The notes below the pieces were generated by a model. It saw nothing but the letters and a program-made list of their open reading frames with translations, was not told where the DNA came from and ran no database searches. Positions 52,923 to 62,400 of a DNA stretch of 64,000 nt are shown here, one piece after another. This DNA comes from Mediterraneibacter glycyrrhizinilyticus (lineage in GTDB: Bacteria; Bacillota; Clostridia; Lachnospirales; Lachnospiraceae): NCBI RefSeq assembly GCF_016902345.1, contig NZ_JACJLR010000015.1, forward strand, positions 1-64,000, read 5' to 3'. Made by a program: the position numbers and the translations under genes. Position 1 is the first letter of the stretch, and every line of letters begins with the position of its first letter.

Positions 52923-53453
52923 CTATAAATATTTGGAATATCCCTCGTCAGGGAAGGGCATTTCCAGCCCTAATACCCTTGGCCAGAGTCCCTCGTCATC
53001 TATGATAAATCCAATGATCATCCCCATGTGGCTGTGCAGATGCCGGAACTGGGCTAATATAAGAGTGAATCTGCAATATTCACAATCCGCCGGAAACTCC
53101 AGCAACTCTGTTTCTGTCAATTCTGCAGTATATGTCTGTATCTTCTTTTTTACATCCCAAAAATAATCATTGATCTCTTCTCTTGATAGTTTTTTTGCAG
53201 ATACGACATCCAGATTATTCAAGTCTTTCTCGTGTACGGACGGTTCTCCGAATTTTCGATCCCGCGGATTAATATACCACAGATCCAGGGAGTGGAGCAT
53301 ATGATAAATGTGCTTCCAGCAGGGCATATCACAATACTTCTTGTCCCACAGATCGTCCGGCACACAGTCTATAACATTTTTCACTTCCCATAAAGCCCGG
53401 TCTGTCTGTTCTTTTATGATCGCTGTCAACGTTCTTTGATCCATATCAGGCAT
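52923..53453 (-). CDS. DinB-like superfamily protein
   Basis: 176 aa four-helix-bundle type. Potential metal histidines are in CWKHIYHMLHSLDLW (about 44-58) and FRHLHSHMGMI (about 134-144). DinB/YfiT-like proteins include thiol transferases and many unknowns. Function here cannot be assigned. Confidence 0.75.
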   Translation of the reverse strand: MPDMDQRTLTAIIKEQTDRALWEVKNVIDCVPDDLWDKKYCDMPCWKHIYHMLHSLDLWYINPRDRKFGEPSVHEKDLNNLDVVSAKKLSREEINDYFWDVKKKIQTYTAELTETELLEFPADCEYCRFTLILAQFRHLHSHMGMIIGFIIDDEGLWPRVLGLEMPFPDEGYSKYL

Positions 53454-53502
53454 CGTTTAGCTCATCCTTCGCTGCAAGCATTCAAACCCAGATCATACGT
53501 TA

Positions 53503-53679
53503 TCAATTCTTGGATTCCATCTCTTCCAGCCTGTACAATATGAAACTTCCCATCACCGCGATCGCAGTGACGGAAGCCGCATCCGGCCAGTTCATGGGAA
53601 TTCCGATAAGCCCGCCGCCCAAATAGCCGGCAAGGAAAGTCACAACAGGAGGGATTACCCTTTTTACTATTTTCTCCAT
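53503..53679 (-). CDS. small membrane protein, 58 aa
   Basis: Read directly from the DNA: an ATG at 53679 behind GAGGAGCGGGAG starts a 58-codon frame ending TGA at 53503. A basic N-terminus (MEKIVKRVIPPV) is followed by two Gly-rich hydrophobic stretches (about 9-28 and 34-50) and a short charged tail. No family recognised. It sits between the dehydrogenase and the DinB-like gene, in the same direction. Confidence 0.65.
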   Translation of the reverse strand: MEKIVKRVIPPVVTFLAGYLGGGLIGIPMNWPDAASVTAIAVMGSFILYRLEEMESKN

Positions 53680-53750
53680 ATTCTCCCGCTCCTCTATACT
53701 ATAAGTTTTTCTCGTACGGACCGCAGCCTCAGTACCATAGTTTGTCAGGA

Positions 53751-54791
53751 CTATGGTCTCACCGCATACTTTATGACATGATCCTTTTTGTTCTCAAACA
53801 CATCATAAGCATCCATGATCTCATCCAGCCTGCACCGGTGAGTGATAAGAAATCCCGCGTCCAGTTTTCCGCAGGCGGTCAGATCCATGATCTCCTGGCA
53901 GTAACTTCCATCCACTCCACCGGTCTTAAACACCAGGTTCTTTCCATACATATCCGGCAGCGGAAGGATCTGGGTCTCTTCATACATTGCCACGACCACC
54001 ACAACGGCATTGGGTCTGGCAATCTGCCATGCCGTCTGGAACGTATCCGCTCCGCCCGCTACTTCAAATACAGTATCCGCTCCCCTTCCACCAGTCGCTT
54101 TCCGAACAGCTTCCCCGATATCATCTCTTCCGGGGACAAGCGTGAGATCTGCCAGACCTTTCGCTTTTGCAAGACCCAGCCTATATTCATCTGTGTCGAT
54201 TGCGATGATCTTCGCAGGAGTATACAGACGGGCGCACAGCATGGTGCAGAGTCCGGTGGGTCCTGCGCCGATCACCGCCACAGTATCCGCAGGATGGATC
54301 TCCCCGATCTTTGCAGCCCAGTATCCGGTGGATAAGATATCTCCATTAAAAAGCGCCTGCTCATCCGTAACTCCATCCGGAATGACCGTAAGACCGTTGT
54401 CCGCATAGGGGATCCTCACATACTCAGTCTGCCCTCCGTCAATCCGGCATCCCAGAGCCCAGCCGCCGTGTTCGTCCGTACAGTTGTTCACGAAGCCTCG
54501 CTTACAGAAAAAGCATTCTCCGCAGAAAGTCTCTACATTTACTGATACCCGGTCTCCCGGTTTCACCTTATTTACAGCACTTCCGGTTTCAACCACCTTG
54601 CCGACAAACTCATGTCCCAGGATCGTTCCCGGCACCGCCCTGGGCACCGCCCCGTGTTTGATATGGATATCGCTGGAACAGATCGTCGTCAGAGTCACTT
54701 TGACAATGGCATCTTTCGCGTCCAGCAGTTCCGGCATTGGGCGTTCTTCCAGAGAGATCTGTCCCTTTCCTTTATATACGACTGCCTTCAT
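53751..54791 (-). CDS. zinc-dependent medium-chain alcohol dehydrogenase
   Basis: 346 aa from the ATG at 54791. Catalytic zinc ligands Cys38, His60 and Glu61 (GHE), structural zinc Cys90, Cys93, Cys96 and Cys104, and NAD-binding VIGAGPTGL near 170. Interconverts an alcohol and its aldehyde or ketone; substrate unknown, perhaps a polyol or secondary alcohol by resemblance to threonine/sorbitol dehydrogenases. A hairpin lies over its stop codon. Confidence 0.92.
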   Translation of the reverse strand: MKAVVYKGKGQISLEERPMPELLDAKDAIVKVTLTTICSSDIHIKHGAVPRAVPGTILGHEFVGKVVETGSAVNKVKPGDRVSVNVETFCGECFFCKRGFVNNCTDEHGGWALGCRIDGGQTEYVRIPYADNGLTVIPDGVTDEQALFNGDILSTGYWAAKIGEIHPADTVAVIGAGPTGLCTMLCARLYTPAKIIAIDTDEYRLGLAKAKGLADLTLVPGRDDIGEAVRKATGGRGADTVFEVAGGADTFQTAWQIARPNAVVVVVAMYEETQILPLPDMYGKNLVFKTGGVDGSYCQEIMDLTACGKLDAGFLITHRCRLDEIMDAYDVFENKKDHVIKYAVRP

Positions 54792-54815
54792 TCTCTTCAC
54801 CTCTCAGATTTCAGG

Positions 54816-54874
54816 AAAGCCATACCGAAAGGACGCAGAGAATGCTTTTCTCTGTTCTTTCACGGTATGGCTTT
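54816..54874 (-). terminator. hairpin terminator between purC and the alcohol dehydrogenase
   Basis: A 12-bp perfect stem (54816-54827 with 54863-54874) with a second small hairpin inside its loop, then TTTCCT on the minus strand. It stands 70 bases after the purC stop. Confidence 0.7.
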
Positions 54875-54944
54875 TCTCATTTCATATCACAGGCCTCAGC
54901 ACAGAAAGACCGCGCATCCTGACCCGTATTTCATTCTGTTTTAT

Positions 54945-55808
54945 TTACTGCAGCTTCTTTCCTGTCAGCATCTCATAGCTCTGCAGATATTTATCGATCG
55001 TCTTCTGAACGATATCATCCGGCAGAGTCCAGTCGTTATCCGGATTCGCTTTGAGCCAGTCACGTGCAAACTGCTTGTCAAAGGACGGCTGTCCGTGTCC
55101 CGGCTCATATCCGTCCGCCGGCCAGAAACGTGAACTGTCCGGTGTCAGCATCTCATCGCCAAGGACAATATTCCCTTCTTCATCAAGACCGAACTCGAAT
55201 TTTGTATCAGCGATGATGATACCGCGGCTCAGCGCATAGTCCGCACATTTTTTATACAGAGCGATCGTGTAATCACGAAGTTTGGAAGCATACTCCTCCC
55301 CTTTTCCCGGGAAATATTTCTCCAGGTGGGCAACGCTCTGCTCATAGGAAATGTTCTCGTCATGGTCACCGATCTCAGCTTTTGTGGAAGGTGTGTAGAT
55401 CGGTTCCGGCAGTTTGTCTGATTCTTTCAGTCCATCCGGCAGTTTGATGCCGCATACAGTACCGTCTTTCTGGTAGCTTGCCCAGCCGCTTCCTGTTATG
55501 TAACCGCGCACGATACATTCGATCGGGAGCATGTTCAGTTTCCGGCACATCATGCTGTTGCCGTCAAACTGTGGCTGCCGGAAGAACTCCGGCATGTCCT
55601 TCACATCCGTTGAGATCATATGGTTCGGAAGGATATCTTCTGTCATCTCAAACCAGAACTTGGACATCTGTGTCAGAACAGTTCCCTTCTTTGTTACAGT
55701 ATTTTTCAGAATGACATCGAAACAGCTGATCCTGTCAGTTGCCACCATGATCAGATTGTCGCCGTTGTCATAGATCTCGCGGACTTTTCCTTCTTTTACA
55801 GGTTTCAT
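54945..55808 (-). CDS. purC: SAICAR synthetase (phosphoribosylaminoimidazole-succinocarboxamide synthase)
   Basis: 287 aa of the longer, yeast-like type. KVREIYDNGDNLIMVATDRIS at the start, IECIVRGYITGSGW and DTKFEFGLDEEG are PurC signatures. Joins aspartate to CAIR in purine synthesis. Other pur genes are not nearby, so this is a solitary purC with its own promoter and terminator. Confidence 0.96.
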   Translation of the reverse strand: MKPVKEGKVREIYDNGDNLIMVATDRISCFDVILKNTVTKKGTVLTQMSKFWFEMTEDILPNHMISTDVKDMPEFFRQPQFDGNSMMCRKLNMLPIECIVRGYITGSGWASYQKDGTVCGIKLPDGLKESDKLPEPIYTPSTKAEIGDHDENISYEQSVAHLEKYFPGKGEEYASKLRDYTIALYKKCADYALSRGIIIADTKFEFGLDEEGNIVLGDEMLTPDSSRFWPADGYEPGHGQPSFDKQFARDWLKANPDNDWTLPDDIVQKTIDKYLQSYEMLTGKKLQ

Positions 55809-55853
55809 CTTCTATACCTCGCTTTTATATTAGATTTGTTGCTGTACTATAAT

Positions 55854-55882
55854 AGAATAAACAAATTAGCGGGATTAGACAA
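55854..55882 (-). promoter_or_regulatory. probable purC promoter
   Basis: Minus strand TTGTCT (55882-55877), 17 bases, TATTCT (55859-55854). No PurR box or purine riboswitch was seen in the short leader. Confidence 0.45.
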
Positions 55883-55889
55883 TAGTTAT

Positions 55890-57077
55890 TTAAAAAAAAT
55901 TTACACTGATCTCTACGATCTCGCTTTTTGTTCCCACGCGCATATACGGACCGAATATGCCTGCCCCTGATGTAACGATATTATGCATGTCGCCTTTCTT
56001 CAGATACCCACAGGAATTTTCCCAGATCAGAGAGGTAACAATATTTCCGGGAAACATCTGGCCGTCATGAGTATGTCCGCACAGATCCAGGTCCGCTCCC
56101 GCGTCAGAAAGTTCCTGGAGTTCTTTCGGCTGATGATCCATAACTATTATCGGTTTATCATGATCCAGCCCGCTTAACAGTTCTTCCGGACTCATCCTGA
56201 TGTTTCCGGATTTTTTCCGTGAAGAATAATCCTTTCTCCCCGAAAGATAGAAGCTGTCGTCGATCAGGACCGTTTCGTCTTCCAGTGTCCGGATCCCCGC
56301 ATCATCAAGCAGCTGTCTCATCTTATCACCGATATAGACATGTTCTTCCGAATCGAAAGTAAAACCGGCAAGGATCTGTTCCTCATAATCGTGATTCCCA
56401 TAGCAGGCATAAACACCGTACTTTGATCTGATCCCGCTTAAAGCTTCACGGATCTTTTCCGGATCATCCAGTGCTCCATAGTGATTGTCAAAAATGTCCC
56501 CTGCAAGGCATACAAGATCCGGTTCTGCCTCATTGATCTTTTCTGCGATCTTCTCTGCCTGTCTGTATCCGATACTGTATCCCAGATGAAGGTCTGCGGC
56601 AAGAACGACCTTTATCGACCTCCCTCTCATATCTTCAGACGGAATTTCGACCGAATAACGGGTGACATTGATCTGCCTTGCATTATATGTTCCATACAGG
56701 GTGATCCCGGAAGTAAACAGGATAACCGCACATCCGGCCAGGATAAGTATCCGCGGCCCCGCAGGGATACGTTCTTTAGTAAAAGGCAGTCTTTTTATGA
56801 TCACCCTGACAAGATCAAACAGCACGATCGTCAGGAAGAGATAAAGGAAAAACCCCATCCAGAAATTGCCTGTCTGTGCAGCACCCCTCTTTCCCGCGGA
56901 TTCCGGCATAAGAAATGATATCAGGGGCGTCAGGCAGACCAGCAGATAAAGCACTGAAAAAAGTACTTTGGCCCATGTACATTTTTTCTGAAAACAGGCA
57001 TCGGCAAATCGAAACGCCCATCTCAGCACGTATATATTTGCCGCGAGATAAACCGGTGCCAGTAATAATGCCAGCAT
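55890..57077 (-). CDS. membrane-anchored metallophosphoesterase
   Basis: 395 aa. About four N-terminal transmembrane segments (to about 130), then a calcineurin-like phosphoesterase domain with DLHLGYSIG, CLAGDIFDNHYG, YGNHDYEE and GHTHDGQMFPG metal-binding motifs. Related to YkuE/UDP-diacylglucosamine-type phosphoesterases; substrate unknown. It follows the DUF975 gene by 17 bases. Confidence 0.9.
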   Translation of the reverse strand: MLALLLAPVYLAANIYVLRWAFRFADACFQKKCTWAKVLFSVLYLLVCLTPLISFLMPESAGKRGAAQTGNFWMGFFLYLFLTIVLFDLVRVIIKRLPFTKERIPAGPRILILAGCAVILFTSGITLYGTYNARQINVTRYSVEIPSEDMRGRSIKVVLAADLHLGYSIGYRQAEKIAEKINEAEPDLVCLAGDIFDNHYGALDDPEKIREALSGIRSKYGVYACYGNHDYEEQILAGFTFDSEEHVYIGDKMRQLLDDAGIRTLEDETVLIDDSFYLSGRKDYSSRKKSGNIRMSPEELLSGLDHDKPIIVMDHQPKELQELSDAGADLDLCGHTHDGQMFPGNIVTSLIWENSCGYLKKGDMHNIVTSGAGIFGPYMRVGTKSEIVEISVNFF

Positions 57078-57094
57078 ATTTTTCCTCCTAATTT

Positions 57095-58642
57095 TTAATG
57101 GTTTTCATAATCCGTGATCCCTGCGCCGCTGTTCGGATGTGCGACAGAATAAGCACTGTCCGCCGCAAAGACCGCCAGAAGCGCCACACAGATAATGACC
57201 GCTGTGCGGCGGGGGATTTTTTTGAAAAGTTCATCAAAGAACGGGGCGATCAGATAAAGGAACGCACACCCTCCCAGTCCGAAAATGATCAGTCCTTCTG
57301 CACAGATCCTTCCATGCAGGTTCAGAAAATATCCGGAATAATTCCACCAGTACATATGTTTCATTTCCCACAGAAGGTATCCGGCAGTATATTCTACGAC
57401 CCCGCAGACTGCCATGGTCATAAAAAACAGCATCAGCGGTCTGTCTACAAACCGCTTCAATAAAACAACAACAAGCACTCCTCCCACGCCGTAGATCGGA
57501 AGCCAGGGTCCATGAAAAAACCCTCTGTTGACAAACACACCATCCCCGAAAAGATGGAGAGACACTTCCCACAGCCATCCGATCGTAGAAAATGAGAAAA
57601 ACATAAGTATAAGCGACCTGACCGTATAGCTTCTGTGATAGTCGATCCGGATCCAGTTCTTTGTTTCCGGATCATAGAGAGGGTATTGTTCTACAGGGTA
57701 TTCTTCCGATCCGGATCCTTCAAAAAGGAGCGTATCATTCAGATATTCTGCTCCCTTATACCCCTTTTCAAGCGCCTCCTGGCGCAGAAGCGCGTATACC
57801 TCTGCCCATGCGGTTTCTGTATATGGAGTGACCCAGACATACTCCAGGAGTCCCAGAGTAAAAACGTTCAGCACACGCCACCCCAGAAAAGACAGATCCA
57901 AAAAGAAGCCACGCATCTTATAGCCCTGCATCATCCGCCGCGACAGAACAAAGGCGTCCCTGTGTCCGATATCCGGATTCTCTGCAAGAATATACGGGAT
58001 CATCTTGTATGAATATCTTTTTATGATCCCTCCTATGACCGTGAGATCCCACAAAAAGATCAGCACTGAACGTTTGAACATTGTGAACGCGGTCTCTTTC
58101 CAGCGTTTTACACGCCATGGAAAAGCCAGGCGTCCCATCCGGCTCTGTCTGTATGTACGATTTTCCAGCAAAAAGCGGCATTGTCCCACAATAAGTACAT
58201 TGCTCACTAAAGCAAGAAAAATGATCAAAAGCAGCGCTCCGGCCAGAATGATCATCCCTTCCGTTGCCTTATCCTTAAAAAAGAAATCATTCATCGCATT
58301 GAGAAAACCGTATAAAGCAGACTTTTCTTCTGTCATACGGTTGTATATATGCGCAAGAGCTCCTCTTTTTGGGGTATAATGTTCCCCTAGAAACTCTAAC
58401 AGCTGATTGTCCTGAGATGCCTCCGACTGTCTTATGCTAAAATACCAGTCATTTATGATCTGCGCATTACTCGGGAGTTCAAACCTTCCTCCCACAAGAT
58501 ACCGCGCAGCACGGTCCACCTGATGCGTCACTTTAAGTCCGCTTGCAATGAACGCCAGAAGCAGACTGATCCCCAGGATCCTCCAATAGTTCTTCTTAAG
58601 ATTTTTTTTTGCTTTCTTCTTAAGTTCTTTTCTTTCCCACAT
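57095..58642 (-). CDS. DUF975 membrane protein fused to a CmpB-type module
   Basis: 515 aa. The N-terminal part (about 1-300) with KKNLKKNYWRILGISLLLAF, a GRFELPS segment and KRYSYKMIPYILAENPDIG is DUF975. The C-terminal part (about 345-490) with FFSFSTIGWLWEVSLHLFG and GRICAEGLIIFGLGG is a CmpB-like putative permease (PF06541). About ten transmembrane segments in all. A fusion of two membrane families, both of unknown function. Confidence 0.8.
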   Translation of the reverse strand: MWERKELKKKAKKNLKKNYWRILGISLLLAFIASGLKVTHQVDRAARYLVGGRFELPSNAQIINDWYFSIRQSEASQDNQLLEFLGEHYTPKRGALAHIYNRMTEEKSALYGFLNAMNDFFFKDKATEGMIILAGALLLIIFLALVSNVLIVGQCRFLLENRTYRQSRMGRLAFPWRVKRWKETAFTMFKRSVLIFLWDLTVIGGIIKRYSYKMIPYILAENPDIGHRDAFVLSRRMMQGYKMRGFFLDLSFLGWRVLNVFTLGLLEYVWVTPYTETAWAEVYALLRQEALEKGYKGAEYLNDTLLFEGSGSEEYPVEQYPLYDPETKNWIRIDYHRSYTVRSLILMFFSFSTIGWLWEVSLHLFGDGVFVNRGFFHGPWLPIYGVGGVLVVVLLKRFVDRPLMLFFMTMAVCGVVEYTAGYLLWEMKHMYWWNYSGYFLNLHGRICAEGLIIFGLGGCAFLYLIAPFFDELFKKIPRRTAVIICVALLAVFAADSAYSVAHPNSGAGITDYENH

Positions 58643-58736
58643 GCTTTTCTTCCGCCCCTCTGACCTTTCCCTGATATAAGATAACTGTAGGGTCTTTAAT
58701 CTTTTATATGAAATTCTTAATTTTAATTAATTTTTT

Positions 58737-59699
58737 TCATATTCTGCCTGACTGTTTAAAATCAGAATCACCATTCTTATCATACGCCGACATGATCCTC
58801 ACAGCCGCTGCCATCCCGCCGTCCCCATACGAGGGATGTTCCATAAATTTTTCTGAAGCTTCGCACATTTTACAGTCCGAATCCAGAGTATGGGAAATCT
58901 CACTCTCCCACCCATAAAGCCTGGACATGGACACAGATTCGATGCCCAGCACCGCATCTGCGACATTGTCCCGGTAAGCATCCGCGTGTTTTTCTATGAT
59001 AAAGCGCATGAGATCAAGACGTTTTGACATGCTCCTTACATTGGATGAAGCGGGCGCTGTCCGGTAATCGATCAATGGTATTTCAACGATCCCGATATGT
59101 GCCTCAGGATCTGTTTCCAGCATACTCAGAAAGAACTCCCAGTCCTCAAAACCGGAACGCATGGATTCATCGTATCCTCCGCACAGTTCCCATGCACTGC
59201 GCCGGAGGATATGCGTCGCCGGGCAGCAGTTTCGTGAGAGAAAGGCTCCGATCCCTCCTCCGGCCGGACACACCACTGAGTCCAGCACGCCAAAGGTGCG
59301 CATCCAGGAAGATGCCGCCACCATTGACGGATCAGTACGAAGAAGCCTTCCGGTCTCTTCGATATATGCAGGTTCCAGTTTGTCGTCCCCATCAAGGATC
59401 AGGACCATTGAAGTTTCAGTCCTGCTGATCCCGGCGTTCCGGGCGGCTGACACTCCGCCGTTTGACTGGTAAAGAACCGTGACCGGCACCGGGAGGTCCG
59501 GATCCGAGGCGATCTCATCCAGCATCTCAAGAGAATGTTTCTCCGTTGACCCATCATCCACGATGATGATCCCCGCCGGAAGCATTGTCTGATCACACAG
59601 GGAAGAGACCGCTTCAAGTATCATGCTTCCCTGGTTATAGCTGGTCACCACTGCTTCGATGTCTTCGGCAATATTCTGGTTCTCCATCTTTCTGTACAC
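58737..59699 (-). CDS. glycosyltransferase family 2
   Basis: 320 aa. GTG start at 59699 behind GGAGGG. GT-A fold with VVTSYNQGSMI, VDDGS and the metal-binding LILDGDDKL (DxD type). Transfers a sugar from a nucleotide donor, acceptor unknown; no polysaccharide cluster surrounds it. Lacks a membrane segment, so cytoplasmic. Confidence 0.88.
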   Translation of the reverse strand: MYRKMENQNIAEDIEAVVTSYNQGSMILEAVSSLCDQTMLPAGIIIVDDGSTEKHSLEMLDEIASDPDLPVPVTVLYQSNGGVSAARNAGISRTETSMVLILDGDDKLEPAYIEETGRLLRTDPSMVAASSWMRTFGVLDSVVCPAGGGIGAFLSRNCCPATHILRRSAWELCGGYDESMRSGFEDWEFFLSMLETDPEAHIGIVEIPLIDYRTAPASSNVRSMSKRLDLMRFIIEKHADAYRDNVADAVLGIESVSMSRLYGWESEISHTLDSDCKMCEASEKFMEHPSYGDGGMAAAVRIMSAYDKNGDSDFKQSGRI

Positions 59700-59763
59700 T
59701 TTCAGTTCCCTCCATTTTCCTTTTTTATTTCAATTTATCCCCGATTTATTACTTGTCAGTTCT

Positions 59764-61092
59764 TTACTTCCAATTTCGATAGATACTGCGGTAAAACAGA
59801 ACCCCGGCCAGAGCCATGCTGATCACATCAGCAACAGCCTGAGATGCCAGTACTCCGTAGTAACCGAACATCCTCGAGGCGACCACCAGAACGATAAGAA
59901 AAAGAAATCCCTGACGGCCAAGTGACAGCACAAAGGAGATCCCTATCTGTCCCGCTGACTGAAAAATCAAGGTCAGCAGAAGTGTAATCCCGGCAAAAGT
60001 CATTGTCACTACCTGCAGCCGCAGCATCAGGCTTCCGCTCTGTACGATCGCAGTGTCTTCCATAAAAAAGCGGATCAAAGGCTCTGCGGCTGCAAAGACA
60101 GCCGCTGACATAACGATCGCTGTTCCACCGGATACTCTGAGATTGAAACGTGTCAGTTTCTTGAGGTTCTCTCTGTCCCCGGCTCCGAAAAAGTACCCGT
60201 ATAAGGGCTGTCCGCCATAAGCAAGTCCGATCAATACCAGGTTTACAATAGAGACCGTCTTCATTGCGATTCCCATTGCAGCAATTTCCACATTTCCATA
60301 AGGAAGCAGGAACTGGTTCAGGAAGACCACACTCAGACTCTGTACAATATTCATGATCGCCGCTGGAATGCCAATTCCCAGAATCTGCTTTGCATATGTT
60401 CCCGGAATGCGGAAATAACGCGGATCCAAAGACAGCAGCCGGCTCTTTTTCAGTAATACCACAGTACAGTAAAGATCCGATACGATATATCCGATGACTG
60501 TCGCGACTGCAGCTCCTCTGGCGCCCATTCCCAATCCGGAAATAAAGATCGGATCTAAAATAATATTCACGACCGCCCCAACACCGGTTCCCAGCATCGC
60601 TTCTTTTGACAGTCCTTCTGACCTGAACAGATTTGTATATACATAGGAGGCTGTCACAAAAGGAGAGCCGGCCGCGATCCAGTAGAAATACTGACCTGCA
60701 AATCCAATCGTGTCTCCATCTGCCCCCAGAATCGGAAGGAGCATCTGACCTGTCAGAAGAAAGAAGATTCCCAGTAGAAGCCCCAGCAGATAGCCGGTAT
60801 AAATGCAGTGTGAACTGACGCGCTTGATATCCTCCTTTTTTTCCGCTCCCAGCAGACGTGAGACCAGGGAGCATCCCCCCTGCGCAAACACATTTCCAAA
60901 TGCCATCTGAACGGTTAAAACAGGCGCACACAGGGAAACTCCCGCTACCAGATCCGTATTGCCCACAGCTGCGATAAAATAGGTATCAGCCAGATTATAG
61001 ACAAGTGTGATCACCATACTGAGAACATTTGGAATCGTCAGCATGAAATACGATTTTTGAATATTTCCATTTAGCAGTAAATTCTTTTCCAT
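59764..61092 (-). CDS. MATE family efflux transporter (second copy in window)
   Basis: 442 aa from the ATG at 61092 behind GGAGGGG. Twelve transmembrane segments and VYNLADTYFIAAVGNTD, of the MATE multidrug type. Not closely similar to the MATE protein at 46778. A truncated regulator gene lies directly upstream in the same direction. Confidence 0.9.
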   Translation of the reverse strand: MEKNLLLNGNIQKSYFMLTIPNVLSMVITLVYNLADTYFIAAVGNTDLVAGVSLCAPVLTVQMAFGNVFAQGGCSLVSRLLGAEKKEDIKRVSSHCIYTGYLLGLLLGIFFLLTGQMLLPILGADGDTIGFAGQYFYWIAAGSPFVTASYVYTNLFRSEGLSKEAMLGTGVGAVVNIILDPIFISGLGMGARGAAVATVIGYIVSDLYCTVVLLKKSRLLSLDPRYFRIPGTYAKQILGIGIPAAIMNIVQSLSVVFLNQFLLPYGNVEIAAMGIAMKTVSIVNLVLIGLAYGGQPLYGYFFGAGDRENLKKLTRFNLRVSGGTAIVMSAAVFAAAEPLIRFFMEDTAIVQSGSLMLRLQVVTMTFAGITLLLTLIFQSAGQIGISFVLSLGRQGFLFLIVLVVASRMFGYYGVLASQAVADVISMALAGVLFYRSIYRNWK

Positions 61093-61218
61093 TTCATTCA
61101 TCCCCCTCCATCCAGACTTTCTTTTCTCAGCCATGTGATTTCAATTCTATATACGTTATCGTTCACATCCTGTTTACAGTATAATACAGGCAGACCTCTG
61201 TGTGTATCATATGCCAAA

Positions 61219-62175
61219 CTAAGCAATATAATATTTTGAAACTAAAAAGAGCTTCCGGTTAAGGAAGATTCTTCCTTTATGCATAATTCCGCCCAGCAGT
61301 CCATGATGCTCCCCAAAACCCTCTATCAGATCATCCGGACGGGCTAATCGCCAGGCAGCCAGCAAGTGTTCTTCCGCCCTATCCGCCTGCTTTAAGCTCA
61401 TATGATCCATGACGGCTGCCAGATGGAGATAAATGGCAGGGATCGGGTACTGCTCCGCACACATGGTCAATGCAGATTCTATGATGCCGATACTGTGTTC
61501 ATACTTTTTCTGCAGATAAAGATAATGCGCCTGCACATACAGGGCAAATGCCCGCAGTCCCAGAGGAAGAGACGGCATAAACTCCTTCGCGTCCGGCAGT
61601 TCTTCCGGCAGAGGCAGGTGCAGCAGGGCTGCCGCTGCCGCTGAGATAAACCCTTCTATCGACCTGGCATGAGACGATCTTTCCGTATCTGCTTTCAGGG
61701 TGTTTTTAATCTCTTTCAACGCGTACCTTGCACGCTGGATATTCCCGAGAGAAAGATTCGAGTATGCGTAGATCAGACAGGCAGAAAGCCGGACTTCTGC
61801 GTCCCTGCAGGTCAGATAACCTTCAGCTTCCTGGGAAGCTTCCTTCGGATGTCCGCTGAAGTAGTGGTATTCAGCAAATGCGATATCCTTTCTCGGGCCA
61901 TTTTTCATCCCATGGATAAATTCCAGACAATGCCCCGGAAGAAAGGCCGTGTTCATCAGAGGCATAAGGTTTGGGAATGACGGATTTCTGTAAATCGTCT
62001 CTACTGCTTCTTCTTTTTTTCTCGGGTCTTTTGGCTTTGCCGCATCAGAAGGAATTTCCCAGACAGTCCCGGATTTTCTTGCCCCTTTGATCCTTCCTTC
62101 CGCACAATATCTTTGAATGAGACGTGCAGATACATTCCATTTTCTGGCCGCATCCCGCACAGACATATATTCCAT
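61219..62175 (-). CDS. helix-turn-helix regulator, C-terminal LuxR domain apparently lost
   Basis: 318 aa from the ATG at 62175. An N-terminal excisionase-like helix-turn-helix (1-50, YMSVRDAARKWNVSARLIQR) and a TPR-like helical middle (about 75-300). In the relatives I recall, LIEGFGEHHGLLGG is followed by a long tail with a LuxR helix-turn-helix. Here the frame departs after LLGG into 20 unrelated residues and stops at 61219. Probably a 3'-truncated gene. Upstream of a MATE gene, a common pairing. Confidence 0.75.
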   Translation of the reverse strand: MEYMSVRDAARKWNVSARLIQRYCAEGRIKGARKSGTVWEIPSDAAKPKDPRKKEEAVETIYRNPSFPNLMPLMNTAFLPGHCLEFIHGMKNGPRKDIAFAEYHYFSGHPKEASQEAEGYLTCRDAEVRLSACLIYAYSNLSLGNIQRARYALKEIKNTLKADTERSSHARSIEGFISAAAAALLHLPLPEELPDAKEFMPSLPLGLRAFALYVQAHYLYLQKKYEHSIGIIESALTMCAEQYPIPAIYLHLAAVMDHMSLKQADRAEEHLLAAWRLARPDDLIEGFGEHHGLLGGIMHKGRIFLNRKLFLVSKYYIA

Positions 62176-62204
62176 TTTTATCCCCTCCCGTTTTGCGAAT
62201 AGTT

Positions 62205-62400
62205 TTATTTTTGTTCGCATATATCATGCAAAAACGCTGTCAGATCATCGCTTTTTATGAACTCAATATTCTCCTTTGCCGGTTTATAATATTGCTTCCA
62301 TGTCCTTTTCCCAATATTCAATAAGTTCTCTCCCAAGTCTAAATTCTGATAATTCTTTACCCATTCAGATCAAAAAGAAAACTTTTGTAGTCTTTTACAT
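62205..62400 (-). pseudogene. frameshifted C-terminal gene remnant
   Basis: Two adjoining frames on the minus strand look coding: one ends ...KDYKSFLFDLN at about 62358, the next, one base out of phase, runs SEWVKNYQNLDLGENLLNIG and on to a TAA at 62207-62205. Together they read as the last 70 or so residues of a protein broken by a single-base change. Family not recognised. AT-rich, unlike the core of the window. Confidence 0.5.

Noticed and set aside
53734-53757. 7-bp hairpin over the alcohol dehydrogenase stop codon
   Set aside because: Short stem, 10-base loop and no T-tract; too weak to call a terminator.
55809-55889. Possible purine riboswitch before purC
   Set aside because: The leader is too short and none of the conserved riboswitch core could be found.
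61135-61218. Imperfect dyad CCTGT...ACAGG upstream of the second MATE gene
   Set aside because: Only the outer five bases match and no good promoter could be placed with it.
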